A DNA stretch of 64,000 nt from Rhynchosporium graminicola (lineage: Eukaryota; Ascomycota; Leotiomycetes; Helotiales; Ploettnerulaceae). The stretch covers positions 447,310 through 511,309 of the forward strand of contig FJUW01000056.1 of the NCBI GenBank assembly GCA_900074885.1, written 5' to 3'. The notes below the pieces were generated by a model. That model saw only the letters and a program-made list of their open reading frames with translations, had not been told where the DNA came from and did not search any database. Position numbers and translations under genes: made by a program. How positions within the stretch are numbered: the stretch's first letter is position 1; every line of letters starts with the position of its first letter. This document shows, piece by piece, positions 48,938-58,881 of the stretch.

Positions 48938-50476
48938 TTATAACATAGATAGTCCCATGCGTCCTCTCAGCGCATCTACGAACTCGGACACAAGCAAGTC
49001 ATCATCTTGAACCATAAAAATAATCTTTTCTGTGTCCAGCTCAGAAAAAGCACCCGCCTTCATGTTTCTGCGGAACTTGTCATGAACAGCTTGTGTAGTT
49101 TTCGGATGCGAGGGAGTTCCGGGGCCGTCTCGAATCACCACCTCGTCCAAAATCTGGCCGTCGCGAAGTACCACTGTCACACCTGCTACCGGCGGCGCAG
49201 GCCTGCCCCTGCCATCAGCACGATATTCTGCCGTGAAACCGGCGTCCTCAAGAAGCTCGATCTTCTGCTTGGTTGCCTCCATCCAGCCGTCGCGATCCAA
49301 AGCCCAAGGACTATCATCGCGGTAGTCCTGCACTTCAGGCGGGCCTCCCTTCAACAAAGTCAAACAGAGAATGTACCGGAGGCAGTGATCACGATCGGCG
49401 AAGTTATACAATGGCCACGGCTTGTCGAGAATGGTAACTGTGGACTTGGTGGCGCGCACCCGGATAGCGGCGACGTCCTGGAGGGCGTCGAGACCCCTTT
49501 TCTTGAGACGCTGGCATTGCTCAAGCATGGCTTCGACGGCGGGGAGAGCGTGGCCCTCGCAGGGGTAGACTTTGTTGGCGACTGTCTCCATGACATAAGT
49601 CTCGTATGGGCGCGGGAGCTGGAAGGACTCCCCGCACCAGGTGGTGGAGTAAAAGCCCCAGCGAGGCATGGTCAATACGCTGGGCGCGCCAGGTTGGCCT
49701 TCTCGAGCCAGGAGGGCCAACTGAACCGCGCGCATACAGGCGTCGCCAGCGGCCCAAGACTTCCTGGGAATACAATTGCTGCCGGCGCGGAAAAGGCGCA
49801 ACGGAATGCCATCCATGAAGACGTGCGAGATAGCCGCCATCGCTTGCTCTTCGCTCAGACCAATAAGCCACGATACGACGGCTGTGGATGCCAGCTTGAC
49901 CAACACAGTGTGGTCGAGACCTTTGGTATTGAAGGAGTTGGTCAATTGGAAGGTGCCCTGAACCTCGTATGCCTTGATCATGGCTTCCAGAAGAGTACGC
50001 ATAGTGATGTTGGACTGTCCGGACCGACAGAGCCAGTCACACACAGCGACAATTGCTCCGAGATTATCTGTTTTCCCTTCTTAGCTTCTGCGCTGTAGTA
50101 TAAGGTCGATCATACCAAGAAACTCACCTGATGGATGGCCCCAGTCCAGGCCGCTCAAGCCATCGTTGAAATCTTGCCATCGGATCATAGCGCCGAAATC
50201 AAATGCCCCTTTTACAGGATCCAGAATGAATTGCGTTCCCGGGAGACAGAAGCCGTGCTGAACGGTGGTGTCGCGCACGAAAGGTCCCACCAGTGCTCTA
50301 CACTCCTCACTGGTACTAATAGCCAGGATGGCACAACCTATGCTGTCTAAGAGACATTCTCTTGCTCGCGCCCAAGTTTTTGTTTTTGATTTCGTAACTT
50401 GGTAATGATAAACATAGTCTTTTATGTCAACAATAACCTGATCCGAAGGTGGAGAAGCCGGTGCTTCTGCTGCCAT
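48938..50476 (-). CDS. MmgE/PrpD family, 2-methylcitrate dehydratase-like (alkylcitrate dehydratase)
   Basis: Predicted to dehydrate a 2-alkylcitrate to the unsaturated tricarboxylate. Exon 1 is 50476-50128, the intron 50127-50068 (GTGAGT...AACAG, 60 bp), exon 2 50067-48938: 492 residues, full length for the family. The splice rebuilds the hallmark WGHPSDNLGAI around residues 112-122. Upstream, WQDFNDGLSGLDW carries the conserved acidic residues. Later NTKGLDHTVL (His169), RKSWAAGDA (about 218-226) and YPCEGHA fit the family. No evident mitochondrial leader, and the C-terminus SML is not a PTS1. It converges on the citrate synthase across about 18.5 kb of transposons. Bases are normal and the frame is intact, so it escaped RIP. 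A primary methylcitrate-cycle role is possible, but the transporter and synthase nearby favour secondary metabolism. Confidence 0.88.
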
Positions 50477-50699
50477 ACTGAGAGAAAACAGTGATCAGTC
50501 TGAGCTTTTGCTTGAGAAGTGTATCGCAATTTCCCATTTGACCGCCTGGGGCTGGTTGTGAGTGGAGAAGATAAGGAGAAAACTAAGCGTTGAAGCACAG
50601 AGGCACTGCGGCAATAAAGAGATCTCTTTGTACGCCACTCATGCAAAAGCTAAAGTCTTCCTGTTTTGTTCTGAAGCGTTTGTAGTTTGTACGATGATA
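50477..50699 (-). promoter_or_regulatory. Presumed proximal promoter of the PrpD-type gene
   Basis: Ordinary-composition sequence between the start codon and MITE M3, 223 bp. No sure core element was recognised; the assignment is by position only. Confidence 0.35.
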
Positions 50700-50894
50700 C
50701 AGCTGTTAAGTGTTATGTTAGAGCTAGCAGGGGCTCGGGTGGATGTACTTTATATGGCAGCAACTAGGTCCGTAGCCAGGCAGAAATTATGTACGTAGTA
50801 AAGGTGTAGCAAGAGCGTTATACAGATGCTTTGAATGCCGATTTATAGTAAAGTCTTCTAGCCACCCGCTAGCTCTGACAATACTTAACCGCTG
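50700..50894 (+). repeat. MITE M3 (195 bp)
   Basis: Left end cagctgttaagtgttatgtt with agagctagcagggg; right end cccgctagctctgacaat then acttaaccgctg, its inverted complement. Flanked by TA on both sides (50698-50699, 50895-50896), as for Tc1/mariner-type elements. No coding capacity. About 225 bp upstream of the PrpD-type start codon. Confidence 0.75.
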
Positions 50895-50896
50895 TA

Positions 50897-51200
50897 CCTC
50901 CGTAAAGGGCACTTGTGGATATCTGTAAGTATGAGTAGGTAGTAAAGCAAGGGTGCTTAACTACTGATTATCGTCCTCTCAAGCCTCGAAACCTTCTTTG
51001 TGGACTCGAGAACCTGCTACGCTTACCCTAGACTCTGTGAAAGACTGAATTCTAGCTAGTGAATTAAGGCTGGTAGAGACGGCCCTTTGACTTCTCGTAC
51101 AAGTACACAAGCAAGCAGGATCCAAAGTATTGACCCATAAATTCCCCCTAAAACGAGGGATTAGTAGATGGCAAACCCTAATATCTTGTTTACGAAGGCA
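50897..51200. other. Spacer between two MITEs
   Basis: Ordinary composition, no gene seen. Confidence 0.45.
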
Positions 51201-51396
51201 CAGCGGGGAAGTGTTATCATAGAGCTAGCAGGGGGCTACTTGACTTTACTATAAATCTTAATATCTCTAGATCGCACTAACTTCACCTCTATTACTCGAG
51301 TAATTTCTGCCTAGCTATACACCTGGTTGTTACTATTTACAGTAAGCCCACCTGTGTCGTAACCCCTGCTAGCTCTATGACAACACTTGACCGCTG
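51201..51396 (+). repeat. MITE M4 (196 bp)
   Basis: Terminal inverted repeats of about 35 bp, nearly perfect: left cagcggggaagtgttatcat with agagctagcagggg, right cccctgctagctctatgac with aacacttgaccgctg. Right flank TA, left flank CA. No coding capacity. This is the best-preserved copy of the family. Confidence 0.8.
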
Positions 51397-51980
51397 TACC
51401 TCTGTACTCCGCCTACGCATGGTGGTTAGTCATCGCCTTGCTTCTCCCATCTACTCCACTTTCCAGCCTGCGGCAGGGACGGGGCTGTCATCAGCAAACT
51501 AGGACAATTAGGCTTTCTTGGAGGTTTGTAGACGCAGCGCACGGTATCTTCCGTATACCTGCACCATTGCGTACACAAAGAAAATCATCTGGCAAAGACT
51601 CGAGGGTACAGCGGGTATCTTCTAAACCCCTGATTTTGCAAGGGATCCTGGGAAGAATGCTTTCCTTAATTGGGCTGTTGACAAGCAGCAGGTTTAGTGT
51701 GCACAAGCCACGGTGTCGAGCAGTTATTACTCTAAGAAGGAAGACTGTATGACAACTGGGGTCTTCTTGCGAACTCATATGGTAAAAGATACTAGCTGTA
51801 CTTTCGTACCTCCGCTGTACCGCGTAAATAGAAGTAGCTGGCTAAGCCTCGATAAAGACCAAACAATTGAAATTATTATACTCTTAATAGATGATCATTC
51901 AGCACTCTATCTACTTTTAGGCTTTTCATCGATTAAGGTATTTATTATTAATATATATGTATATATAATTTTTTTATAGG
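51397..51980. other. Right end of gene island 2, unassigned
   Basis: Ordinary composition to about 51,780, then AT-rich. Short overlapping frames exist on both strands (51387-51752 plus, 51778-51491 minus) but neither shows a domain, and the plus one starts inside M4. Possibly unique non-coding sequence or a gene remnant. Confidence 0.4.
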
Positions 51981-53097
51981 ATATTTCCCCTAAAAAAATC
52001 CGATTAAATCAGGCAAGTATATAGTCTTCTTCGAGAAGGTAGCCCTCTGAGGAAATTTCCTTTTCAGCGAGTTCGCAGTTGACTCGAAAAGTGATATATC
52101 AGCAGAAACACTAGATAAAAGAAGAACTTTTAAACTATACTCTCGAACCTACTTCCTATTGTCTTTGAAAGAAATATAAAATCAATATCGGAGATAAGAT
52201 TTAGGCCTTTTGAGCGAAAGTTATTGAGTAGCTTCGGGAGTATTTAAATATTAAAGATTTCTATAGTTATCTTTCTAATAATATTACTAGAGTTATAAGA
52301 TGGAATTCTTCGATAGTTGAACTTAAGAATTATAAAGAAATAAATTAATAGTTATTAAGAAGAAGAATTCTATAGCTCGTGATATAGGTATTATAAGTAT
52401 AATTAGTTTACCTTAGGGTTCTGAAGAAATGTAAATGACTAAAAGGTACTTAAGGGTATTATCTGAATATACTAATATAAAAGCTATCGATCTTATTAAA
52501 AGAGGTGATAATCTTATTAATAGTAGTCTTAGGAAAGTAGATAAGCTTACTTTAGATTTTGAAAAGGCTTCTATAGATCGATTTCTGAAAATCCCTAGTA
52601 ATACTATATCTATATATATCGAATATTACGAAGAACTTCATAATGGAGCTTAATACTTACGATATGATAAGTATATTAAAGCCTCTAAGAATCTTTCTGA
52701 ATTACCTTAATTAAATCGACTTGATATTTTCTAGAAGTATACCCTACTAGAATATAAAGATCGATTAATCTTATAACTTCTTAGATTGATCTCCAAGTTT
52801 TCTAGCTTCCTACTATTCCTTATCTATATGAACTATATTACCTATATTTATATATTAGCTATTAATCAAAAGACCTTAGTTAAAGGCTTTCGTAAGCAGA
52901 AAGGCCTGAGTTCTATAACTATTAATACCTTAAAAGAATAATAAAGGATTCGGTATTTATTAACTTCTTAAATACACTTAGAAGTCGTAGTATAATGAAT
53001 ATAGTCGAATTAGAAATATCCCGATATAGTCTCCTTATCTTAGCAGATAAGGAAGATAATAAAGTATCGTACACTTTTACTTATTATCTACTATTAG
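51981..53097. other. Decayed repeat with a short plus-strand frame
   Basis: RIP-type sequence. A 72-codon stop-free stretch at 52435-52653 (KRYLRVLSEYTNIKAIDLIK..., FEKASIDRFLKIPSN) continues past stops with YDKYIKASKNLSELP. It reads like one decayed protein but I cannot name it. Confidence 0.35.
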
Positions 53098-53296
53098 GTT
53101 ATGTCTGATTACTTATATAGCTTAGTATATACTTGTATAATCTCCTTATATATTTAAATTAAGCTTTCTCTCTTTCTTCTAAAGAGATAACGCATTCTAT
53201 AATAAATATTCAGAGACTATTTTAATTCTCTATCTTCTAATACCTTAAAGTGATCTTTTACTACTAATAAAGCCTGCTTTACTTTTATACTATAGT
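53098..53296 (+). repeat. LTR-like repeat I, plus copy
   Basis: About 200 bp from ggttatgtctgattac to acttttatacta. It matches the reverse complement of 54808-55007 along its length (tatatagcttagtatatac, agataacgc, ccttaaagtgatc). The end pattern in the other copy (tgtggtac...) suggests an LTR with TG..CA ends. Confidence 0.6.
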
Positions 53297-54401
53297 TAAG
53301 AGCTATATATTAATATATTGCTTTTAAAGCTACCTATTATAGATATAGAAGTAAAGCTTCATTCTAGCTTTCGATCACTTAAGCTACTTATTCAAGCTTT
53401 TTATAATATTAATCAAGGTCTATAAAACTTATATTAGCTTTTCAATTACTTAGACTATATCTTTCTAAGATCTTTCTAACGATTCACTTAAGCTAAGTAA
53501 TAAGATAATCTATAAGAAGCTAGAGTAATAGCTAGATTGGATTTCTTATATTCAGTTTATAGCTAGAATAATCAGAGTATAATAATATATAGACCTAGAT
53601 CTACTAGACGAGGTCTGCTTAGCTGAGCTCCTTTAGATCTGATTATAATAGCTATAAGAGATCGGGGATAGCGAGAATCGAAGCTCTAAAGTAGATTTTA
53701 ATATATAATTAGAAGCTTAAGAGCTTAAATTAGTTTAATAAGCTAAAGAATAGATCTCTAAGTTAACTAGAAGCACTCGAGAGACGAGTTAGATACTTCA
53801 CCTAACTCTAGTATATCTTATCTTACTTAAACTTAAAAAACCTACTATAATTATTTTAATATCTCGGAAAGCTAGAGTAGAGATTGAAAATAAGTAATTT
53901 ATATTTAATCACGCTACTTATAGCTAAAAAGCTATTACTTATACTAAAATCTATATATAAGTAGAGAAGATAATATTACTAACCTACTTAGCTCTAGCGA
54001 TTAAGGGATTACTAGCTAAAGAGAGAGTAAACCTTTAATACTTTCTAAGAGCTTTAAGACAAGAGCTCTATTAAACTAATACGATTATTTAATCTAATAT
54101 ACAGAAATCTTATAAGCTTTATCTTACTATAGGAGTATCTACTAGAAATAAAGGAAGAGATAGTAATTTAAACTCTTAAGCTTAGATTATTAAACTTTAA
54201 TCTCTGATTAGAGATTATATACTTTATAAAGTCCCGGATATCGAAAGATCTCTTAGAATTATAGATTTCCTAAATATAATTTAATCTTTCGATTACTTCT
54301 AAGTAAATAGCCTTCTGATCGAGTATTAAAGAGCTAAGATATATAGAAATCCCTCTCTATATACCTTTGAGGAGCTCGCTAAGAAATTCTATATAAGTTA
54401 A
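53297..54401 (+). mobile_element. Decayed transposon coding sequence, plus strand
   Basis: From about 53540 to 54390 one plus frame is protein-like apart from RIP stops: LDWISYIQFIARI, YIDLDLLDEVCLAEL, EIGDSENRSSKVDFNI, SKLTRSTRETS, TTYLALAIKGLLAKERVNL-like, TIGVSTRNKGRDSN. Probably the gag-like part of a retroelement; family not identified. Interrupted at 54402 by an F-family LTR. Confidence 0.4.
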
Positions 54402-54807
54402 TATCACGGGGCGAGTGTAAAGTATACGTATAGTGCAAAGGGTATCTTTAATTAATCAAAAAAATTAGCTAAAGAGCGGAAGAGAATTCTTCCATAATAG
54501 AAAAGGAGAAGATATAGTACTACTACTACTAGTGCTTTAGTAGTATAAGTTAGCGAGATACTTAGCGTTAAGTATTATCCTAGGTATAACTCGTTATATT
54601 ATCTCCCCCTTTAAACTAATGCCTCTTTAAAAATTATTCCGTAGCTATTATCTCGAAGCAAAAGCCTACTCGGCCTTACTGTATTCGATATCCTTATAGT
54701 ACTTACGCGAACTACTGCCTTTCCTTTTATATTATCTTACTCTTTAGAAGACTTAGAGGATATTAATAATAATCGACTACGTAAAGCTTAGTAGTAGTAT
54801 TAGTGTG
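54402..54807 (-). mobile_element. Second copy of Gag-only element F (F2), 3' part
   Basis: 197-bp LTR at 54402-54598 (plus-strand start tatcacgggg, end ctcgttata), then the purine tract (complement of ttatctcccccttt), then about 200 bp matching the 3' interior of F (39175-39377) in reverse. It breaks off inside the zinc-knuckle region at about 54807, where repeat I begins. This confirms F as a family rather than a one-off deletion. Confidence 0.8.
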
Positions 54808-55007
54808 GTACAAAAGTAAGGCAGGCTTTATTAGTAATGAATGATCACTTTAAGGTATCAGGAGATAGAGAATTAAAGTAGTCTCTGAATAATAATTATA
54901 GAGAGCGTTATCTCTTCAGAAGGAAGAGAGAAAGCTTACTTTAAATATATAAGGAGATTATATGAGTATATACTAAGCTATATAGGTAATCAGATATAAC
55001 GTGACTA
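54808..55007 (-). repeat. LTR-like repeat I, minus copy
   Basis: Starts tgtggtacaaaagtaaggc and ends near gatataacgtg. Inverted relative to 53098-53296. It adjoins the broken end of F2. Confidence 0.6.
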
Positions 55008-55799
55008 TATATAATAGGTGAAAATATACGATATACCCCCTATAGTTATCTCTTAGTATAAGGCTAGAGATTACTATTAACTATACGTATACTTTTACCT
55101 AGTTAGTGAATATAAAATACTCTAAGTAAGTAAAGAAGCTTCTAAATAGAGAGGGTGAATTCTATTATTTATATAAATTAATAAAAGAAAGTATAGATAA
55201 AGTGCGTGAACTGATCAAAGCCGAGGTGACTATTAATAAGTAAGTTATATAAACAAAGGAAATTGCAAGGCTATAGCCTTATATATAGCATAAAATCAGC
55301 TGCTTCCAAGCTTTGAGTGATCGCCGAGTATGAGAGTGAAGCTAAATAGTCGTATAGAAGCGTTCAATTGAATAAATTGTAAATCGAAATCTAAGTTATA
55401 TGATTAGAGAGTTATAAATAGAAGTCGTAACTAATTAAGTGATCTTACTTTATTATTATTTATTAATTTTAAAAGAGTAAAAGAAGCACTCTAAGCAGAA
55501 GAACCTTCTAGATAGAGGAAGTACTCTAGGCAGCTGTATTTACTTATAAGGGTAGGTAACTAACGCCTTATAGGTATATGAACCCCTTATCTTGTATATA
55601 GAGAGGTTCTTCTTCCTTTAAATATAATATACTAAGATCTCTACGCCTATCTCTCTCTTTCTATTAATAACTTTATTCAAAACTTCGATTATTATTATAT
55701 CTTCTAACTCTTTAAGTAAAAGATCGCGAACAGAGAACTCTTAAGAGTTAGATATATATCCTACATCACGTTATCGCGTCGAAGAATCCTTACTAAAGA
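55008..55799. other. Unassigned decayed repeat sequence
   Basis: RIP-type and AT-rich DNA; no gene, LTR pair or coding trace recognised. Confidence 0.4.
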
Positions 55800-56340
55800 T
55801 ATATTAGTGCAGGTATAGAGGGAACTAGAATAAAAGGTCGCTGCTATATAAATATAGCTATAAAGTCAAAGAGATATTACTCCTATGCCTCTTATAGCTA
55901 TATCCCTGCTACCCAATAAATGATTACCTAGGCTAAGGAGTTCATAGATAGAAAGAGAACTAGAGCTAAGGAATCTATAAGCTCTTATAATTCTGATCTT
56001 TTAATACTTTAGCTAATTTAATTAGTTCCTTAAAAACTATTATACGAATCTTCGATAAGTACTTAAAGATATAAAAGCTAAGAGAGCTATAAAGAAAATT
56101 AATAGTAATATAGAGTTAGAATCTAAAGTCGAAATCCTTAATATAAAGTCCATTAAACTTAGACCTTCTCTAAAGAAGAGAGATTATAATAGTAGTATAA
56201 GTAGAGCTTCTGCTAGTAAGTTTATAGGATTATATAGTAGTAGAACTCCTTCTGAGGATCGAAAGTACTATACTAAGTACCGGATTAAGCGCTAGAAGAA
56301 TAGCTTAGAATAAGTATTTAATCTTTAATCTTCCTATATA
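55800..56340 (+). pseudogene. Plus-strand coding trace convergent to copia pol (J side)
   Basis: Reads INIAIKSKRYYSYASYSYIPAT, AKEFIDRKRTRAKE, then VLKDIKAKRAIKKI, EILNIKSIKLRPSLKKRDYN, SISRASASKFIGLYSS with few stops. The same amino-acid pattern survives in the independent copy at 8870-9026 plus 14963-15300, which argues that it was once translated. It lies just past the end of the minus-strand copia RNase H in both copies. Function not recognised. Confidence 0.4.
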
Positions 56341-56419
56341 AGTATTAGCGGATCCCCAAAAGCTTAGTTTTTTAGTCTGAATCTTATATAATAAAAATGC
56401 GCTAAGTTAGCGACTTGAA

Positions 56420-58530
56420 ATACTACTTTTAAAGTTCCTCTATTTATAATCTATAGTTTCTAAAATTTAAAAGAGATCTAAAAGCTTTAAATTTCTATCG
56501 AGTGAGATTCTTTATAAGACTATCTACTAGTATATTATTAGTTAGCAGATAAGTTACTATAAATAATCCCTTAGTATACTCTTACTTAAGCTATATATTC
56601 TGAATATTAATATATCGTAATTTAGTAATTATTCTCTTACTTTTATTTATAACTAGTCTAATCGTTTATTAATTATTATAAAAGATCTCCTAGGTCTCTC
56701 TAATATTAAAGGTAAGATTCTTAAAAAATCTCTAAAGAGCTATAGTTTCTTTTACTAAGTTAGCTAATATAAGTAGTTTAGCTTCAGTTATAGAAGCTAT
56801 AACTATATCCTATATTAAAGCTTTCGAAATTACTAATCCTTTATATATAAGGATTAGATATCCTTAGGATAATCTTCTAGAGTCTAGATTATCTGTAAAT
56901 AAAGTATCAGAAACTATTACTAAAGCTCTTAAGTATTCTCCTATAAAAATAATCCCTAGAAATCGAGTACTATAAAGATCTCGAATTAGCTAATAGATAG
57001 CTATAAAATAGTCTAATAAGGGATTAGTTAAGTACTTAGAGAGCTATAAGATAGTATATAATATGTCTAGTTGAACTATAATTATAATATAGAGAACTAA
57101 TCCAACTCTCTCTTAAAATACTTCGATTAACTTCTTTAAAGCTTAATTTAGGTTCTTAATAAGATAAAGTTAAAGAAGTAATATAGTTAGGTAATTTCTA
57201 TCTATTTAATTAAACTTTTACGAGATCTTTTTCATATACTAATTATATATAAGTAATATAGTTTTAAGCTTTCTATTATAGAGTACTCTAATACTAAGGA
57301 ATTACTTAATATTACTTAAAATATATATATCGTATTCCGTATTCAGATAATCGATAAAGCTCTACTTAAGCTTCTTATTATTATTACACAAAAGTACTTA
57401 TATATTATCTGTATAGAATATAACTATTAGTTTATAATCTCTATCTATAAATATATAAGGCTTCTCTAGATATAGAAATAGCTTAAGTTTAGTTAAAGTA
57501 TTAGCTATATATCTATATTATAAGTATAGAGAATCTCTTATTCTATAGTAAGCGCGATCGACTCTAAGTACCTTTCCGGGATTAGATCTTCTAAGAGAAA
57601 AGGAGTAATATACTCTTTCTCTTTTGATATCCTTTAAAGTATTAATAAATATATTAATAATATTAAAGTACTTTATCCCTAGATTAAAGTATAATATAAG
57701 AGCTATTAGTATTCGGAATGATTTTATATTAAGCGTACTAGCGTAAGTTAAGATAATTATTACTTTGCTTTAAGGATCTCCTCTAATTATGATTCGAGAG
57801 CGATATCTTTTAATATATCTATCTTTATTAAGTTTATACTTGAAAACTTATATTAGAGGAATAAGTATTTATAATATATACTAATCGTATATCTCAGATT
57901 CCTAGTAGCTTTATTTCTCTATATTTCTTATCTTTAGATCTATATCTTCAGAAAACTAAGCTTTTATTAGATAGTTCTTAAGATTATCAAATCTCTTTAG
58001 TTCTAATAAGAGATTTATTACTTTGATTTTTGGAAGTTTAAGCTTCCTATTAATATTTAAAGACTAAGCTTCTAAAGTAATAGCTATTATTAAGTTATCT
58101 GTTTTAAGTATCTAGAGTATTTTAAAAGATACTAAGATCACTTCGTATATTATTCTTAAGTCTAAAGCACCTCCTACTATATCTATATACTAATTAGGTA
58201 TAAGTATAGAGATTCAAGGATCTATTTATAGCTTAGAATAGTTTCAGAGTTCTTTATAAGAGAGATTACTCTTAACTTAAGTACCTCGAGTTTCTTTACC
58301 CTCGATCTTTCGATAAGAGTTCTCTATATGTCCAAAGCTTATTATAGTACTTAGTATTTCAAATACTGAAGTACTATTTACCCTTTCTAAATACTTGAGC
58401 CTTTTTATCGCTTTCTTTTTAGAATTCAAGCTTTAAACTTCTAATATTCTTTTTATAGAGTTATTAGAAGATTTAATCGAATCTGATTCTATATCTGACT
58501 TATTAGTCGGATCATCGAGAATCACTTAGT
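56420..58530 (-). mobile_element. Ty1/copia pol remnant J (RT and RNase H)
   Basis: On the minus strand from about 58530 downward, read through RIP stops: RYRSRIIIRGD (copia RT start), FNIINIFINTLKD-like, YRIRDSLYL, FTDRDYKLIVIFYTDNIQVL (the YVDD box as YTDN), then LSKYLTNPLLDY and IRDLYSTRFLGI of the RT/RNase H junction, and the RNase H end DSLIKNLTR.KFKAFRSLLNF near 56450. Integrase and gag would lie right of 58530 and are missing; element H begins at 58722. No LTRs found. Remnant C (15400-15674) matches its 3' end. Confidence 0.75.
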
Positions 58531-58721
58531 GCTCCTCCGGCAGAGCTTTATATAATATTCGTACCTCGATCCTAGATAATTAAAGTACTATCGATATAAG
58601 TACTTCTTTAGTAACTTAATCATTTGAGAGGTAAGTATATCGCTTATTCTTAATTTGCATATTCCTTTCGTAGTCTATAAGTAGTATTTCCTTACTTATA
58701 GCCGGCTCCCCTAAGCTCTGC

Positions 58722-58881
58722 TGTAAGAGCCCCAGGATTAAGCACCGGCGATACCTATACTTACTAAGCTTAGCGGCACCCGCATGTTTTCCTTCGGAGC
58801 TAGGCTAGAACCTGACTCTCTCCTGTATCGAACTTTTTATATACTATACTTAACTATCTGCGTATACGTTACTTACTTATA
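58722..58881 (+). repeat. Probable 5' LTR of H (about 160 bp)
   Basis: Starts tgtaagagccccaggatt and ends acttacttata, an inverted TGTAAG/CTTACA pair after RIP. Retains more G+C than its surroundings. The partner LTR is off-window, so the boundaries are tentative. Confidence 0.5.

Noticed and set aside
49007..50098. 363-codon plus-strand frame across the PrpD-type gene
   Set aside because: It is the antisense shadow of the dehydratase; the minus strand has the family motifs and a splice that restores the HPSDN motif.
51387..51778. Overlapping small frames on both strands right of M4
   Set aside because: The plus frame begins inside the MITE terminal repeat; neither frame shows splice-supported or family-like sequence.
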